The notes below the pieces were generated by a model. It saw only the letters and a program-made list of their open reading frames with translations, had not been told where the DNA came from and did no database searches. The translations under genes were made by a program, and so were the position numbers. 64,000 nt of DNA from Bathymodiolus brooksi (Eukaryota > Mollusca > Bivalvia > Mytilida > Modiolidae): assembly GCA_963680875.1 (NCBI GenBank), contig OY804583.1, forward strand, positions 32,105,331-32,169,330, read 5' to 3'. Positions within the stretch are counted from its first letter, which is position 1; each line of letters opens with the position of its first letter. Shown one piece after another: positions 9,919 through 20,756 of the stretch.

Positions 9919-11265
9919 GTAAACTTTGAATCAATGTTCTTGCTTATTCAAAGAGACCGACATACTGTAAATTCAGAAATTATTGAGATGTTTCATTATT
10001 GCGGAAAATGCAACTGAACTTAAAACTCGTATTTTAGAAGCATTTGTATCATTTTGCACTAGAGATCTTTGAGTTTTGCATTAATTAAAAATCGCAATCC
10101 GGGCTGATTAAATTTTCTTAGATCGCAGTAATAAATGAATGCATTAATTTCCGATTTTACAGTATATCATCATGAATTACATGGATGTAGTGTTGATTGA
10201 CATTTCGTAATGAATACTGCTTAAGCAGGTGCTATGACCCGTCTTGAACTAAATATGAAGTATGATGATTTCCTCATTGTCAAAGACCTCATGTTGACTG
10301 CAAGATGAAAAATAACAATTATATCATTGTTCTATTGCTTTGTTTTACTCATTATAAATTGGGGATTTTGCCTCATGTACATTTACTCTATATCCTTTCA
10401 TTGTGTACTTGTTACAATATCTCCGTAGCAAACCTCATTGACAAGGAGAGTATTACATTGTATGTGTGAATGTATGAAAATAGGATACATGTATTTATGA
10501 TATTTTATGCATTGTACATGTATGTGTTATTTGGTTGTCATAATAATAAATAAAGAAACTAATAATAGAAACTCAGCACAATTAGCAAATAACAAATAAA
10601 GTATTGCCAAAAAAACATAGCACATTGAAAGTTTACTATATCCTATTCCCTTTTTATACGACCCCAAAACAATTTTTGAGGTTGTAAAATGGTATGGCGT
10701 TGTCATTGTTATCGTCTGTAGAAATTTAGTTTCTGTATGATAACTTCAGTTTTAGTTGACTATTAAACCCTTATGCAATTTTTACTCAATGTTCCTTTTT
10801 AGAAACTTAATGTTTTCAAACTTTGAAAAGTGTCTTATAGATACACCCTTCTCCTTAAAGCCAAATGGCATTCAAGGAAAGCATGAAATAAAGGTCAAGG
10901 TCACCTAATAATCAGTATTTCAATGTCCAATGTTTAATACAAAGTTTAACCAAATTAACCAAGAATGTGGATAATTAGATGATGAATGTTAGAAATATGA
11001 CCATCCTTTTCAACCAAATACTATTTCTTGAAGCTGAGAAAAAGATCTAACCATGCAACATAGAGAGTGAAATTGGCACAATTCTTAGCTGTACTGTCCA
11101 AGTGTTATTCCTTAACTCATCTTTCATGTTGAGTATTTAAAGTAATCAGGATATTTAATGTAAATAAAGAAGATTAACTGATATACATTTTTATGCTGAA
11201 TCCACCTTAAATCTAGGCTATAAATATTACAATGTATATCTTTCAACATATTTTAATTAAAATAT
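9919..11265. other. Unique centre of the fold-back transposon
   Basis: AT-rich, with no long ORF on either strand. One segment (10650-10715) resembles the bivalve dispersed motif TTTTATACGACCCCAAAAC. I see no further internal inverted repeat. Confidence 0.6.
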
Positions 11266-12282
11266 AGAATTGATTGAAGTCCTTTATATCCACTATCCTG
11301 TGCTGAATTTCACCTTAAAACTTCAGTGAGTGGTTCATTCATGTTGGTATCCTCATCAGGCTGTGTTAACTAGGTTTGAATAAGAATTTCCTTTTTCTGA
11401 TGACTTTTATTGACAATAGGACCATACAAATGTAATTGCAAATAAACAGAAGCAAGTATCATAAGCATGAAACTATTGTCATAGCATGTATCTAAGATCC
11501 AAACATCAAACTGGATTGTGCTAACTGCAAAGCAAAACATAAAACAAAAACAAATTAATTAAAAGCAAGCAAAATAAAAAAGAAATATGCAAATTAAAAT
11601 AATAGTAGCCCCTCAAAGTATAATGCACTTTCTTTGATCACAAATAAGGCAAGCAGCTCAGCAATTCTGTCATTAAATACCTTTTCATGAACATGTTCAT
11701 CAATTAAAACTGCTGTCATTAGCCTCATTTTTGTATTTGATTGCAGTATTAATTCCGATGGTTATGGGTCGTTTTCTCATCGACATTTACCCCATATCTC
11801 CTTTTACTTCTATCAGAGAGGAACAGGGCCTAAATATGGAAGCGGTGTACCCTGTCTATCACTCAAGAAAAGCTTGGGTGTTGGACAAACTCATTTTATA
11901 GGACAATGAGTCATGCACCATTCTAAAAAGATGACAGATTTGTGACACCTAGTACCTTGTAACTTTTTTTTACTGTAGAAGATATTTATTTTTGACATTT
12001 TCCTTCTTTATATCATACTGCAACCAATAATAGATGTAAAGGATTGCACACATTATTGTGGGGCACATGTACAAGTTAAAACAATGGAGACAAGTTGTGA
12101 AGTTGTACTTTCCTAAGTACATTGACAAAGTAGTAATTATTGAGATAAAACAGACGTGTCATACAGTTTGGTTACAATGGGAGGATATTTCAATATGTTT
12201 TTATTTGTTTTAAAACATTTTCGGGTTCAGACATTGTTTAGATTGGAGAAATGGAGCGCTGGAGATGGTGTGTCGTGATAAC

Positions 12283-12311
12283 ACACCCCCCCCCCCCCCC
12301 CCCCCCCCCCT
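12283..12311. repeat. Poly-C tract in the right arm
   Basis: A run of roughly 28 C residues followed by T9. The matching place in the left arm (8875-8891) is a shorter, interrupted G run. The length may be unstable or uncertain in the assembly. Confidence 0.8.
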
Positions 12312-12599
12312 TTTTTTTTGTGTAATGTGACCAAAAGTACATTTCCGCGTGATGTCTTCAACCTCTAAAATAACTAAAAGGGACAAACAAATGTATCTGA
12401 TCTGAACTGTGCCAATTACCCACTTAAGACACGCCTTCATTCAATGCTGTGCATCATTTCCTTTGCTGAGATGGGAATATCTGTACGCTATGGCGGCCGC
12501 CATTAAAAACATGGATTCAGCCGTTACCTGACCCCGATATCAAACAAAAAAATCCGAGGGGTCACGGGTACCAGACTAAGTATTTTGTTGACACATATA

Positions 12600-13030
12600 A
12601 ACCAGCTGTTACTAGATTCCTCCTTCACGGTTAGTTGTCTTCTTGCAAGCTTTTTCTCAGTGTTTTTTTTCGCCCTGATGACAGACGTTATTGAAGAATG
12701 TGAGGGCTTTTATATGAATTGGTGCTTCTATTGGTAGAATTCCAGTTAGTATATAAACGGCTGGGTCCGGACAGCTCATCGGTAATGACAGGATATGTTT
12801 TAGTATCCTTTTCTGGAAGAATTCTAGTTGTTCAAGAGGTTTTGAGGACGGTAATAATAGCTCCATACCGTAAAGCAATACTGGTGTTATGTAGGTTTTG
12901 TAGATGTGTAGTAGGGACTCGGGATCCAGGCCGGTGTGTCCATGAAATCCACATCCGAATAGACTGTATGCACTAAGTCTTGCTTTAGTTATACATATGT
13001 ATTTTCATCAACATTGGTTTGGATATTGTG
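12600..13030 (-). pseudogene. LINE reverse transcriptase C-terminal fragment
   Basis: The minus strand reads GLDPESLLHIYKTYITPVLL, YGMELLLPSS, RILKHILSLP, DPAVYILTGILPIEA, the region after the catalytic domain in L2/CR1-like non-LTR elements. The catalytic motifs are absent, so this is a 5'-truncated relic. It starts just outside the right target duplication of the fold-back element. Clade assignment is tentative. Confidence 0.75.
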
Positions 13031-13034
13031 TTTC

Positions 13035-13142
13035 AGGGGTCCGACCTATAATCCGATAGTCCGACGGTCCGATAGTCACGGCCGACAGTCCGATAGTCCG
13101 ACGGTCCGATAGTCCGACAGTCAGATAGCTAGTCCGACAAAT
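13035..13142. repeat. GTCCGA tandem repeat
   Basis: Repeated GTCCGATAGTCCGAC and GTCCGACGGTCC motifs, about 100 bp, irregular. It separates two LINE fragments. Confidence 0.85.
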
Positions 13143-13524
13143 GCTTTATTTCTTTGAAAGTTAACACTATAACATGTGTAATATGGGGTCAGAAACCGAA
13201 CCGTTTACTCACCAACGAAAGGTCCAGAACATCGGAAACACGATATCATAGACGGACAAACAATTGGCAGGGCCACACAAGAACTCAAAAAAACACATAT
13301 ATGAACAACACGGACTCCATAAAAACCTGGATCCAGTCGTGATGAACCGGTAGTGTAAGTATCCCGTATATTTTTTAGTAGCGACTACTTCAGGCTTTAT
13401 TCAAGTAGCGTGTAGCCGAGTCCAGCCAAGAAAAGTCACTATTGAAAAAAAAGATGAAATAAATGAATACAAAAAGAAGAAATTAAAAAAAAAGGAAAAG
13501 ATAAAAAGAAGAGCGTACCAGTGT

Positions 13525-13745
13525 CCCCCGCCCTTTAACTTTGTCGAATGCAGTTTTTGCATCGAGAAGTACAAGATGTCCATTTTGCTTTTCGTCGGTT
13601 AATATTCTGTATGCTTCTTCGACAGGTAGAGCAGCATGCATGGGGGACGATCCTTTCGTAAACCCTCTCTGCATTGGATTTTGCATATTATGGATCAATG
13701 GTTGTATTCTATCTCTGATCACTGCTTCGACGATCTTACCAAATC
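13525..13745 (-). pseudogene. LINE reverse transcriptase fragment
   Basis: The minus strand encodes VIRDRIQPLIHNMQNPMQRG, FTKGSSPMHAAL and VLLDAKTAFDKV, the blocks around the first catalytic Asp of non-LTR reverse transcriptases. The YADD block is absent and the frame ends in A-rich sequence. Possibly the same element as 12600-13030 with its middle lost. Confidence 0.75.
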
Positions 13746-13749
13746 AGGG

Positions 13750-13935
13750 CCCCAGGAGGGCATATACAAATAACAATTATGATTGATACACAACAACAAT
13801 ACAAATAACAATTATGATTGATACACAACAACATTATATCAACTTAAATATTCGCGGTGAAATATCAATAATTGTGGTGCAGGCACACTCGGGCAGGAAA
13901 AGAGATATATGCACATAAACGTACATACACTTACT
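13750..13935. repeat. Dispersed repeat, second copy (pair with 7300-7525)
   Basis: Shares several blocks of about 20 bp with 7330-7510. It contains an internal duplication of AACAATTATGATTGATACAC (13772 and 13806). Confidence 0.7.
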
Positions 13936-14119
13936 CACATATATATGCAAGAGACACCTTGAGTCGATGCTAAAAGGAATAAAGTCCTGCTTGTGTCTAG
14001 TGCAGACCGGCCATGTTGATGTGGAAGGAATATTGTTTGGAACATGGAAAGGGATCAGAGCTTTTGGATAACCAGCAGTGAGCATAAAGGGACAAAGCCA
14101 AAAAGAATATTTTCTTTCT

Positions 14120-15115
14120 CATGCTCAATGCAGGTCATCCAGTTTGCAGATCTCCAATTCCATTTAACCAAATAGTTGTTGATAAAAGATATTGACAAAG
14201 ATATCTGAGTATAGTTGGGTCTTCATTATTTAAGATCCATATGAGTTTACATTTGTCATCTAAATTTTGAAAATTTTGACACTCGGATGTCAAATATGTA
14301 GTAAAAATTTCCCTATGGTTTGCATGGCAAGTACAATGAAGTAAATAATGGATCTCATCTTCTACCTGACCCGAAGTGCACCTGCAACAGATGCGGTTTT
14401 CCCGGAGAGTACCCTGGTATCTTCCTATTTCTATTTGTAATTTGTGAGCTGATATTCTTAATTTGGACAACCTTCTTCTCTGCTCAAAATTTTTAATGAT
14501 TGACAAATAATTATCCAAAATTGGTTTTTATTTTTAAATAAGTTCTTAATTTTCCCTCTCTAAGTGAATGGGCTTGTTTTGTCCACAATTCCAAATAGTG
14601 TTGTTTTACAATTTTATTGCATTTATATTTAAAGGTTGATGTTTTGTCTGTCAAGAAATTAGTTAAGCTTGGCATATTTTGCAAAATATGTTTTACAGAG
14701 CCATACCATGATGGTTGCTTGCCTTCATATAAATTTTTAGTACATTTATATGCAGCTTTAAGAAGTGGGAAAGATGAATCCAGATTTTCAAGTCTATGCC
14801 AAAATCTTAAAATTTGCTTTAATATATCGAAATGAAGAGGGAACCGGCCTAGTTCTGACTGTACTGCAAGATTGGTGCTTTTTTTATGCACTCCCAAAAG
14901 AAATTTACAGAACTTCAAGTGTAACTTTCACAATGTAGTTTAGAAAAAATTTGGTCTATTGGAATATTTCCATTTCTAAACCGTGAGGTAAACGGGTTAA
15001 AATAACCCCAAATTTCACAGCCATATAACAGAATCGGCTTAATAGTGTGATCAAAAACGTGAATTGAGGTTTTAACTTCAGGATTGTGGACTAGAAAATC
15101 ACTCTTCAATTTAAT
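14120..15115 (-). pseudogene. LINE ORF2 C-terminal relic
   Basis: Three adjacent minus-strand frames give IKPILLYGCEIWGYF, a middle domain (SELGRFPLHFDILKQILRFW), and a Cys/His finger (ENRICCRCTSGQVEDEIHYL). The same order of motifs occurs in the LINE at 21017-23462, so both belong to related non-LTR families. Frameshifts near 14915 and 14515 break the frame, and the RT catalytic domain is missing. Confidence 0.8.
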
Positions 15116-15440
15116 TACAGGCAGAACTGTTATTCCTCAATAGTTGATGGCATCGTTTTTGCTTCCGATGTCCTATAATTATTAGCTACTTTTTGACGTT
15201 CGGAACTAGATTTTCGTAAACCACAAAGGTGTTCCAAATGATAGCCATGAAAATTAGCTACCTTAATAATACATTAAAAGTACTATGCCAGTTATTCCCC
15301 TTTTACCATGTTTTGATAGATTCTTGGTAATTAGTATTTTTGAACAAAAAAAGGGGGTTGGATGTAGGCGAGGAAATCTATTTAATTAGATAGATTTATC
15401 CAAGAAATTGATAGCAAACTCCTATTCATTCATTTACACC
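15116..15440. other. Unassigned AT-rich sequence
   Basis: No supported gene. GTAGCTAATTTACATGGGTAGC-like phrases recur around 15230-15260 and 15640-15665, suggesting more repeat remnants. Confidence 0.4.
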
Positions 15441-15444
15441 AAGG

Positions 15445-15622
15445 ATTTATATATATATATACGTCTGAAAATTAAACCAAACAGTGTTAGAATTAGATTT
15501 TAGAGCTGTCAAATTTTTGTTCTTCCCTCGACGGGATTTGAACCCACACCATTGTTACACTGCAGCACCATTCGCTTAGCCTTACGTCCAGCGCCCTAGA
15601 CCACTCGACTACATCCATAAAT
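15445..15622 (-). mobile_element. Second tRNA-derived SINE type
   Basis: The minus strand begins with a tRNA-like head (GTAGTCGAGTGGTCTAGGGC as A box, GGTTCAAATCC as B box), then ATTTGACAGCTC, TCTAATTCTAACACTG, and ends in a (TA)n tail at about 15450-15462. The head resembles a class II tRNA, but the acceptor ends do not pair, so it is a SINE and not a tRNA gene. Confidence 0.75.
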
Positions 15623-15662
15623 CCTCCCAGCTAATTTTGAGGTAGCTAATTTACATGGGTAG

Positions 15663-16007
15663 CTAAAAAAATTTACGACACCGACGTCAAACGCTGCACA
15701 CTTTCATATTTTGCGAGTGTTTCATCAAGTGAAACAATGGATCGGTGAGGCTAACAATATGGAAGCAAAAGATTGGGGATGGTCTATTGAACACAACATG
15801 TGCGTGCCAATCAGATCGAGTTTGCCACCCGCTCCAGATGAACTTCTAAAAACGATATATTGCAGATGTAAGACAAACTGTGATTCAAAACGCTGTAATT
15901 GTAGAAAGCATGGTCTGGAATGTTCTGTCGCTTGCACTGAATGCCGAGGGAATACATGTAGCAACATGTCTGCATGCGAAGATCAGGACTCTGATTCAGA
16001 CGAATAG
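15663..16007 (+). pseudogene. Cys-rich (CXC-like) C-terminal coding fragment
   Basis: An open frame from a stop at 15660 to TAG at 16005 reads PTSNAAHFHILRVFHQVKQW, then DWGW, then LPPAPDELLKTI. It ends in a compact Cys cluster (YCRCKTNC, KRCNCRKHGLECS, CTECRGNTC) and an acidic tail EDQDSDSDE. From memory, this block order is the C-terminus of a large uncharacterised protein family present in many copies in invertebrate genomes. The Cys spacing resembles tesmin/CXC metal-binding modules. No upstream exon or start was found, so this is probably a truncated copy. Function unknown. Confidence 0.6.
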
Positions 16008-16149
16008 TTGATGCCTAATGTTGATATTTGAAAGATACACGTATTGCCAACTTATACGATATCAGAACTTTCATTTAATTTTTTTGTTGGGGATTTTTGG
16101 TGAATTTTGAAATTTTCCATTTTCGTTCATCTATGTATGTATGTATGTA

Positions 16150-16290
16150 TGTTTATGGTGTTTAGCCCCACTTTCAACAATATTTCAGTTATATAGTCGC
16201 TGTCAGTTTTATTGATGGAGGAAACCGGAGTACCCGGAGAAAATCACCGACCTGTCACAAGTCACTGACAAACTTTATCACATAATGTCG
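16150..16290 (+). repeat. Dispersed 'GGAGGAAACCGGAG' repeat, truncated copy 4
   Basis: It follows a short (TATG)n run at 16132-16150 and includes GGAGGAAACCGGAGTACCCG and ACTGACAAACTTTATCACAT, then stops. Confidence 0.8.
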
Positions 16291-16740
16291 TTAATCTAGG
16301 GAAGGAAAATAAGATGTTTCTATTTTTTTTCATTAAACAAACACCAACTGATTGTTAACAATTGACATTTAATTATATTTCAAACATTCTTTATTAATCT
16401 GTACCGAAACAGTCATGATTTAATTTATTCTGCCACGGAAAATATAATTTTTTCAAAATTTCAGTTTTCAGCATTTTTTTTTTAATGAAATTTTACCAAA
16501 AAAATAGCCACCTGGGGAGAATATGGATAGATTTTTTTTATTTTGCTTGAAAGAATATTCAATAATAACAAGATATTTCTAGAGAAATTGGTAATATTCT
16601 GCAAAGTAGAGTGAACATGTGAAATTTCCAGTTTTCAGCGATTTGTCTTCAAAATCCCTTGTTTTTACCCCAAAAATTGCAAGAAGGCAACTTGGGATTT
16701 TCGGCGACTTTTAATATGTTAATGAGGACACTCCCAGCTT
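16291..16740. other. Unassigned AT-rich sequence
   Basis: Nothing coding or repetitive recognised. Short related phrases (CAGTTTTCAGC) recur at 16460 and 16630. Confidence 0.4.
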
Positions 16741-16744
16741 CAAG

Positions 16745-17690
16745 ATGAGCCCAAGAAACCTTTTGTTGCAATTTGTTCTAGGTCACGCCTTTTCTGGCGT
16801 GTATAGACTGGACTAGTTGGGTCACCTCTTGAGCATGGTTGGATCCTGATCATAAAGGTCGCAATTGACGCTACAGTTCCCCGAGTACTGAATTTTTTCT
16901 CTTTGGTGCTTTATTGTCTCACTGTACTTTCTCTTTGTACTGGAGTATTGAGTTGCTTAGGCTCAGGATCGGGGTACAGGGCTTGCTAGTTCTGGGAAGC
17001 GCCCTGTACTTTTGATGAATTTCTTCAAGAATGTTAATTTCTTTTGTTGTTTCTCTTTATTGGAGTCTCTAGTCAGGAGATGAAGTAGGTCAAAACTCTG
17101 CCAGCAGTATGGATCCTCTTTGCGCTACCGGTCTCTTGAGGCTGATTCCTTCGTTGTCACCTGGATATAGCACTGCTCCAGATCCACATGGTCCAGGGTT
17201 ACCCTGACATGAGCCATCTGTAAAAGCGACTATTGCGGTGTCTGTTGGGTCTCCAATAAAATCTGTTACCACCTGCTTTCCTCAGTCTGTTCAGCTGTTC
17301 TGTTTTTTGAGCCACCTAATCGGCTTCTGTAGCTTGGCGCTCTCATCATCATGACATCCACCCCTGCCTTGTATGTGACTTTTGGCTCTATGAGTTTAAT
17401 GTCTACTTTTGTTGCTTTGAACATGTCTACTGATTGGTTGATTGCCTTCCCAAATGGTGATTCTTGTTCATATATATCATCCCTGCTGAGATATTCCTCC
17501 AATTGTTGTTTTACTGGTTCAGCAATGTTTTTTGACTGGATCTTGGCAATTTCGTTTACTGCTATTTTTTCTATTCTTAGGTCAACTGGTAGTATGTTGC
17601 CTTCTACTTCCATTGCCTCTCTTCCTGATGTAGCTGGTAACCCCAAGCATATTGATAATCCTTTTCTCTGGATCGCTTCTAATTATACTC
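16745..17690 (-). pseudogene. LINE ORF2 relic with RNase H domain
   Basis: The minus strand reads LGLPATSGREAMEVEGNILP, a linker, then FTDGSCQGNPGPCGSGAVLY, the first RNase H block with its catalytic Asp. Downstream frames are broken by stops, and no intact reverse transcriptase is present. A LINE carrying RNase H after the RT suggests the I-group. 5' truncated. Confidence 0.75.
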
Positions 17691-18190
17691 CCCCCCCCCC
17701 CCCCCCCCCCATCCCCCCGCAAGCAAAGTTTGGGAGGTATATAGGAATCACCCTGTCCGTCCGTCCGTCCGGATATATATACATGGATTGTCCGCTATCT
17801 CCTCCTACAGTTTTGGAGCTACAGCTTTAATATTGTGTAGGATGTTTATACACATAATGGAAGTGTGCATGTCCACAGGATTTTGATTTTCATCAAATAT
17901 TCTCAAAATGACAGGTAGTTGGACTTAGTCATTTTTTTCATACTAGCTGCATAAAGGGAACATGGTTTGTCCAGCTAACTCCTCCTACAGTTTTAGAGCT
18001 ACAGCTTTAATATTTTGCAGGATGTTTATACACATAATGGAGGTGTGCATATCCACAGGATGTTGATGGTCAGGCGGGGGCATCATTTGTGTCTTACAGA
18101 CACACTTCATTTTTAAAAAATCACTCCTAACAAAACAACTTTGTCCATAATTATCAAGTGCGGGGGCATACTTCTTTTCTAGTTTATGTA
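17691..18190 (+). repeat. Bivalve-type dispersed repeat (copy A)
   Basis: After a poly-C run come GCAAAGTTTGGGAGGTATAT, (GTCC)n, TCTCCTCCTACAGTTTTGGA and TTTATACACATAATGGA, the last twice in an internal duplication of about 180 bp. It ends with GGGGGCATCATTTGTGTCTT. The same blocks appear at 61960-62555. Confidence 0.75.
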
Positions 18191-18300
18191 CTGTCTGCAG
18201 GCAGACATGACGGTCCACTCTGACACGTTAACCGGTTGCCGAAGCAGCTGATATCAAGTTTATAGTCGTTGGTGTGACCTGTCTGGGGTTCGTAAGAAGA
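18190..18300 (-). mobile_element. SINE fragment
   Basis: Degenerate minus-strand head and middle of the (ACTC)n SINE family (CAGACATGACGGTCCACTCT, TTTATAGTCGTTGG, GGGGTTCG). Confidence 0.5.
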
Positions 18301-18911
18301 TAATATTGACACAAATATTTACATTAAGTTGAAGTGGTCTGACTCCACAAAGATCAGATAAAGTCCCTTATGTTAAGTGTAGATCTATCATTACTACATT
18401 AATATGACAAAAACAGGTCAAATTCAATATTAACAAGTTCAGTTGTATGGAATGCATTCTTCTACATATTTTCCCGTTGTTTTGTTAACAGGTACATATG
18501 GCACATGTTTATTCCCATTGTTTTTTTAGCAGGTAGATATGACACATGTTTATTCCCATTGTTTTTTTAGCAGGTAGATATGACACATGTTTATTCCCGT
18601 TGGTTTTTTTACAGGTAGATATGACACATGTTTATTCCCATTGGTTTTTTTCAACAGGTAGATATGACACATGTTTATTCCCATTGTAGTTTTTAACAGG
18701 TAGATATGACGCATGTTTATTCCCATTGTTTTTTTAACAGGTAGATATGACACATGTTTATTTCCATTGTATTTTTAACAGGTAGATATGACACATGTTT
18801 ATTCCCATTGGTTTTTTAACAGGTAGATATGACACATGTTTATTCCCATTGTTTTTTTTAACAGGTAGATATGACACATGTTTATTCCCATTGTTTTTTT
18901 AACAGGTAGAT

Positions 18912-19354
18912 CATCGTCGGTAACCCACCGTTGATTCCGATACGTTCCTCTCTCTCCATCACCCGTTGGTCAAATCGCTTGTAAACATTCGTACTCATGA
19001 ATAATTCATAAGTCTTCGCATTACAAACTTCAAATGCGATTCAACCAATCAAATCGTTCCTTTCATAATGAGTTTGGTTAAAAGTTAAAAATGTCGGACC
19101 TGTTGCAAAAATTTGGAGTGAAAGAATTGAGGGACTTTCAACAAGAATCTGTAGACAATTTGCTTGAGGGAAAGGATGTTTATTTGTCAGATTTTTACCT
19201 CCGATACCAAAGAGTTTCACTTTCATAAACGTGATTTTGATTGGTTAATTCGAAACTTTGAATATTCATGAGTACGAATGTTTACAAGCGATTTGACCCA
19301 CGGGTGATGGAGAGAGAGGAACGTATCGGAATCAACCGTGGGTTACCGACGATG
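18912..19354. mobile_element. 443-bp inverted-repeat element carrying a helicase fragment
   Basis: The ends are inverted repeats of about 86 bp with a few mismatches: CATCGTCGGTAACCCACCG at the left and its reverse complement at the right, extending through AACGTATCGGAATCAAC-type sequence to CATTCGTACTCATGAA. CAGGTAGAT lies immediately outside both ends (18903-18911, 19355-19363). This is best read as a 9-bp target duplication, though the host minisatellite contains the same word in every unit. The core encodes the start of a RecQ-like helicase. Confidence 0.82.
19091..19228 (+). pseudogene. RecQ-like helicase N-terminal fragment inside the element
   Basis: A 45-codon frame starting MSDLLQKFGVKELRDFQQES continues VDNLLEGKDVYLS and then diverges. 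FGVKELRDFQQES and LLEGKDV match the motif 0/pre-motif I region of RecQ-type SF2 helicases. The Walker A segment that should follow (PTG.GKS) is missing, so no enzyme can be made. It may be a captured host gene piece or a remnant of a helicase encoded by a longer parent transposon. Confidence 0.6.
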
Positions 19355-19559
19355 CAGGTAGATATGACACATGTTTATTCCCATTGTTTTTTTAACAGGT
19401 AGATATGACACATGTTTATTCCCATTGTTTTGTTAACAGGTAGATATGACACATGTTTATTCCCATTGGTTTTTTTAACAGGTAGAAATGACACATGTTT
19501 ATTCCCATTGTTTTTTTAACAGGTAGATATGACACATGTTTATTCCCATTTTCTTTATA

Positions 19560-20750
19560 TACTATCTGCCATATCGTCCGTGCGGAAAGGAATTCAATAC
19601 TACAGCCTTAGCTAATTTGCATATATATAACGTTTATGTAAAACATTATACTGTGAAGAAATTTAACAACAGTAAGGAAATCAGTAAGGTTGACACAGAG
19701 TGATACAAAAAAGGGAGCTAATAAGTCTTCTACCCTTCACAGCAAAACAAAAAACAAAAATTAAAAGATATGACCCAAAAATGAAAAAAGAAATTGGACA
19801 AGTACAAGAAAAGAAAAGAAATTGTTACCACAATATATTATCACTTGAATCATTGTTTATGTCATAATATATCAATATCTATTGTCAGGAGTGCAACATT
19901 TTTTGCAAAAAAAACCCAATGATATTTAGACCAGTATGTTTAAAATTAAAAGTTGTCCAAACAATTTCTTAGTATTTTTCCAGTTTCTATAGATATTGCA
20001 TTCAAAGTTAAACCCTTTTCATCACATTTTAATAAGTTTTTGAATAACAAAATTATATGTCATAAAAACTAATAATCAAGACAAAATTTGGGACAAAATT
20101 GGCAGGTATTTAGCATTATAGATACCATATTATATTTTTCAAATGCCCATATCTTGCATTATATTTTGTTCATTTATTTTAAGTTATGCATCATTGTCAG
20201 GAGTGCAACACCAGACAAAAATATTTTGGGATCATTGATTATTTAATTGTATGTCTATATTCAACTCCATCCTTTTTTTTTTACCACCAGACTGTGTCAA
20301 ATTTTGGAAATTTGGTAGTATTTTGCCTTAATTTTATTTGTTCATTAAAAAAAAATAAACTTTTTGAGACAAGGTTTGAAAATGGCATCAATTTTCAACA
20401 AAAAAGGCACATTTTTCTAAAAATAAAATAAAATACTAACTTCTTATGCATTTTTTTTCTGCTACATAAATTATATTATGCACTTCTCATTTATTGATAA
20501 TGAAAAGAAAAATATAATTTCAACAGAAATATATTTTATAGCTTAAGATTATAAGAATTTGCTGTTATTTTTTGAGGGATTTATTTTCCTCTAAATAAAT
20601 TGTTCTTACATTTATTGTTTGTTTATTTGAAAAATCCAGTTGGTTTTACCCACTTCAATGTGTATTAAACTTCATATGATAAAAAAAAATCCCATTTAGA
20701 AGTAAGTTTAATTTTCACTTTTTGTTTCATTTCTTTGCCGTTTTTTTTTA
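19560..20750. other. Unassigned AT-rich sequence
   Basis: Very AT-rich. No exon, RNA gene or inverted element seen. TTGTCAGGAGTGCAACA occurs at 19883 and 20194, indicating a diverged duplication of about 310 bp. Confidence 0.5.
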
Positions 20751-20756
20751 AACAGC

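Larger units (their letters stand above)
8607..12578. mobile_element. 3.97-kb fold-back transposon with 1.3-kb inverted arms (MULE-like, non-autonomous)
   Basis: The left arm 8607-9918 and right arm 11266-12578 are near-identical reverse complements, with few substitutions, one short indel and different homopolymer lengths. Both outer ends begin TAGTCTGGTACCCGT. The nine bases AGTATTTTG occur directly outside both ends (8598-8606 and 12579-12587), a clean target-site duplication. The 1.35-kb centre has no transposase-like ORF, so the copy is non-autonomous. A 9-bp duplication plus long inverted repeats points to the Mutator superfamily. The two 63-76-aa ORFs in the arms are the same sequence read from each arm and have no known domain. 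Confidence 0.9.
18480..19560 (+). repeat. 41-bp minisatellite, split by a transposon
   Basis: About ten units at 18480-18911 and five at 19355-19552 of a ~41-bp sequence (AACAGGTAGATATGACACAT, GTTTATTCCCATTGTTTTTT). Unit length varies in the T tract. The 443-bp element at 18912-19354 interrupts the array. Confidence 0.93.

Noticed and set aside
8745..12440. Duplicated small gene (MKACLKWVIGTVQIRYICLS) in both arms of the fold-back element
   Set aside because: The repetition is explained by arm identity, the C-terminus differs through homopolymer length, and nothing supports translation.
15518..15617. tRNA gene with a long variable arm
   Set aside because: A and B boxes are present but the acceptor ends do not pair and the sequence continues into a SINE body with a (TA)n tail.
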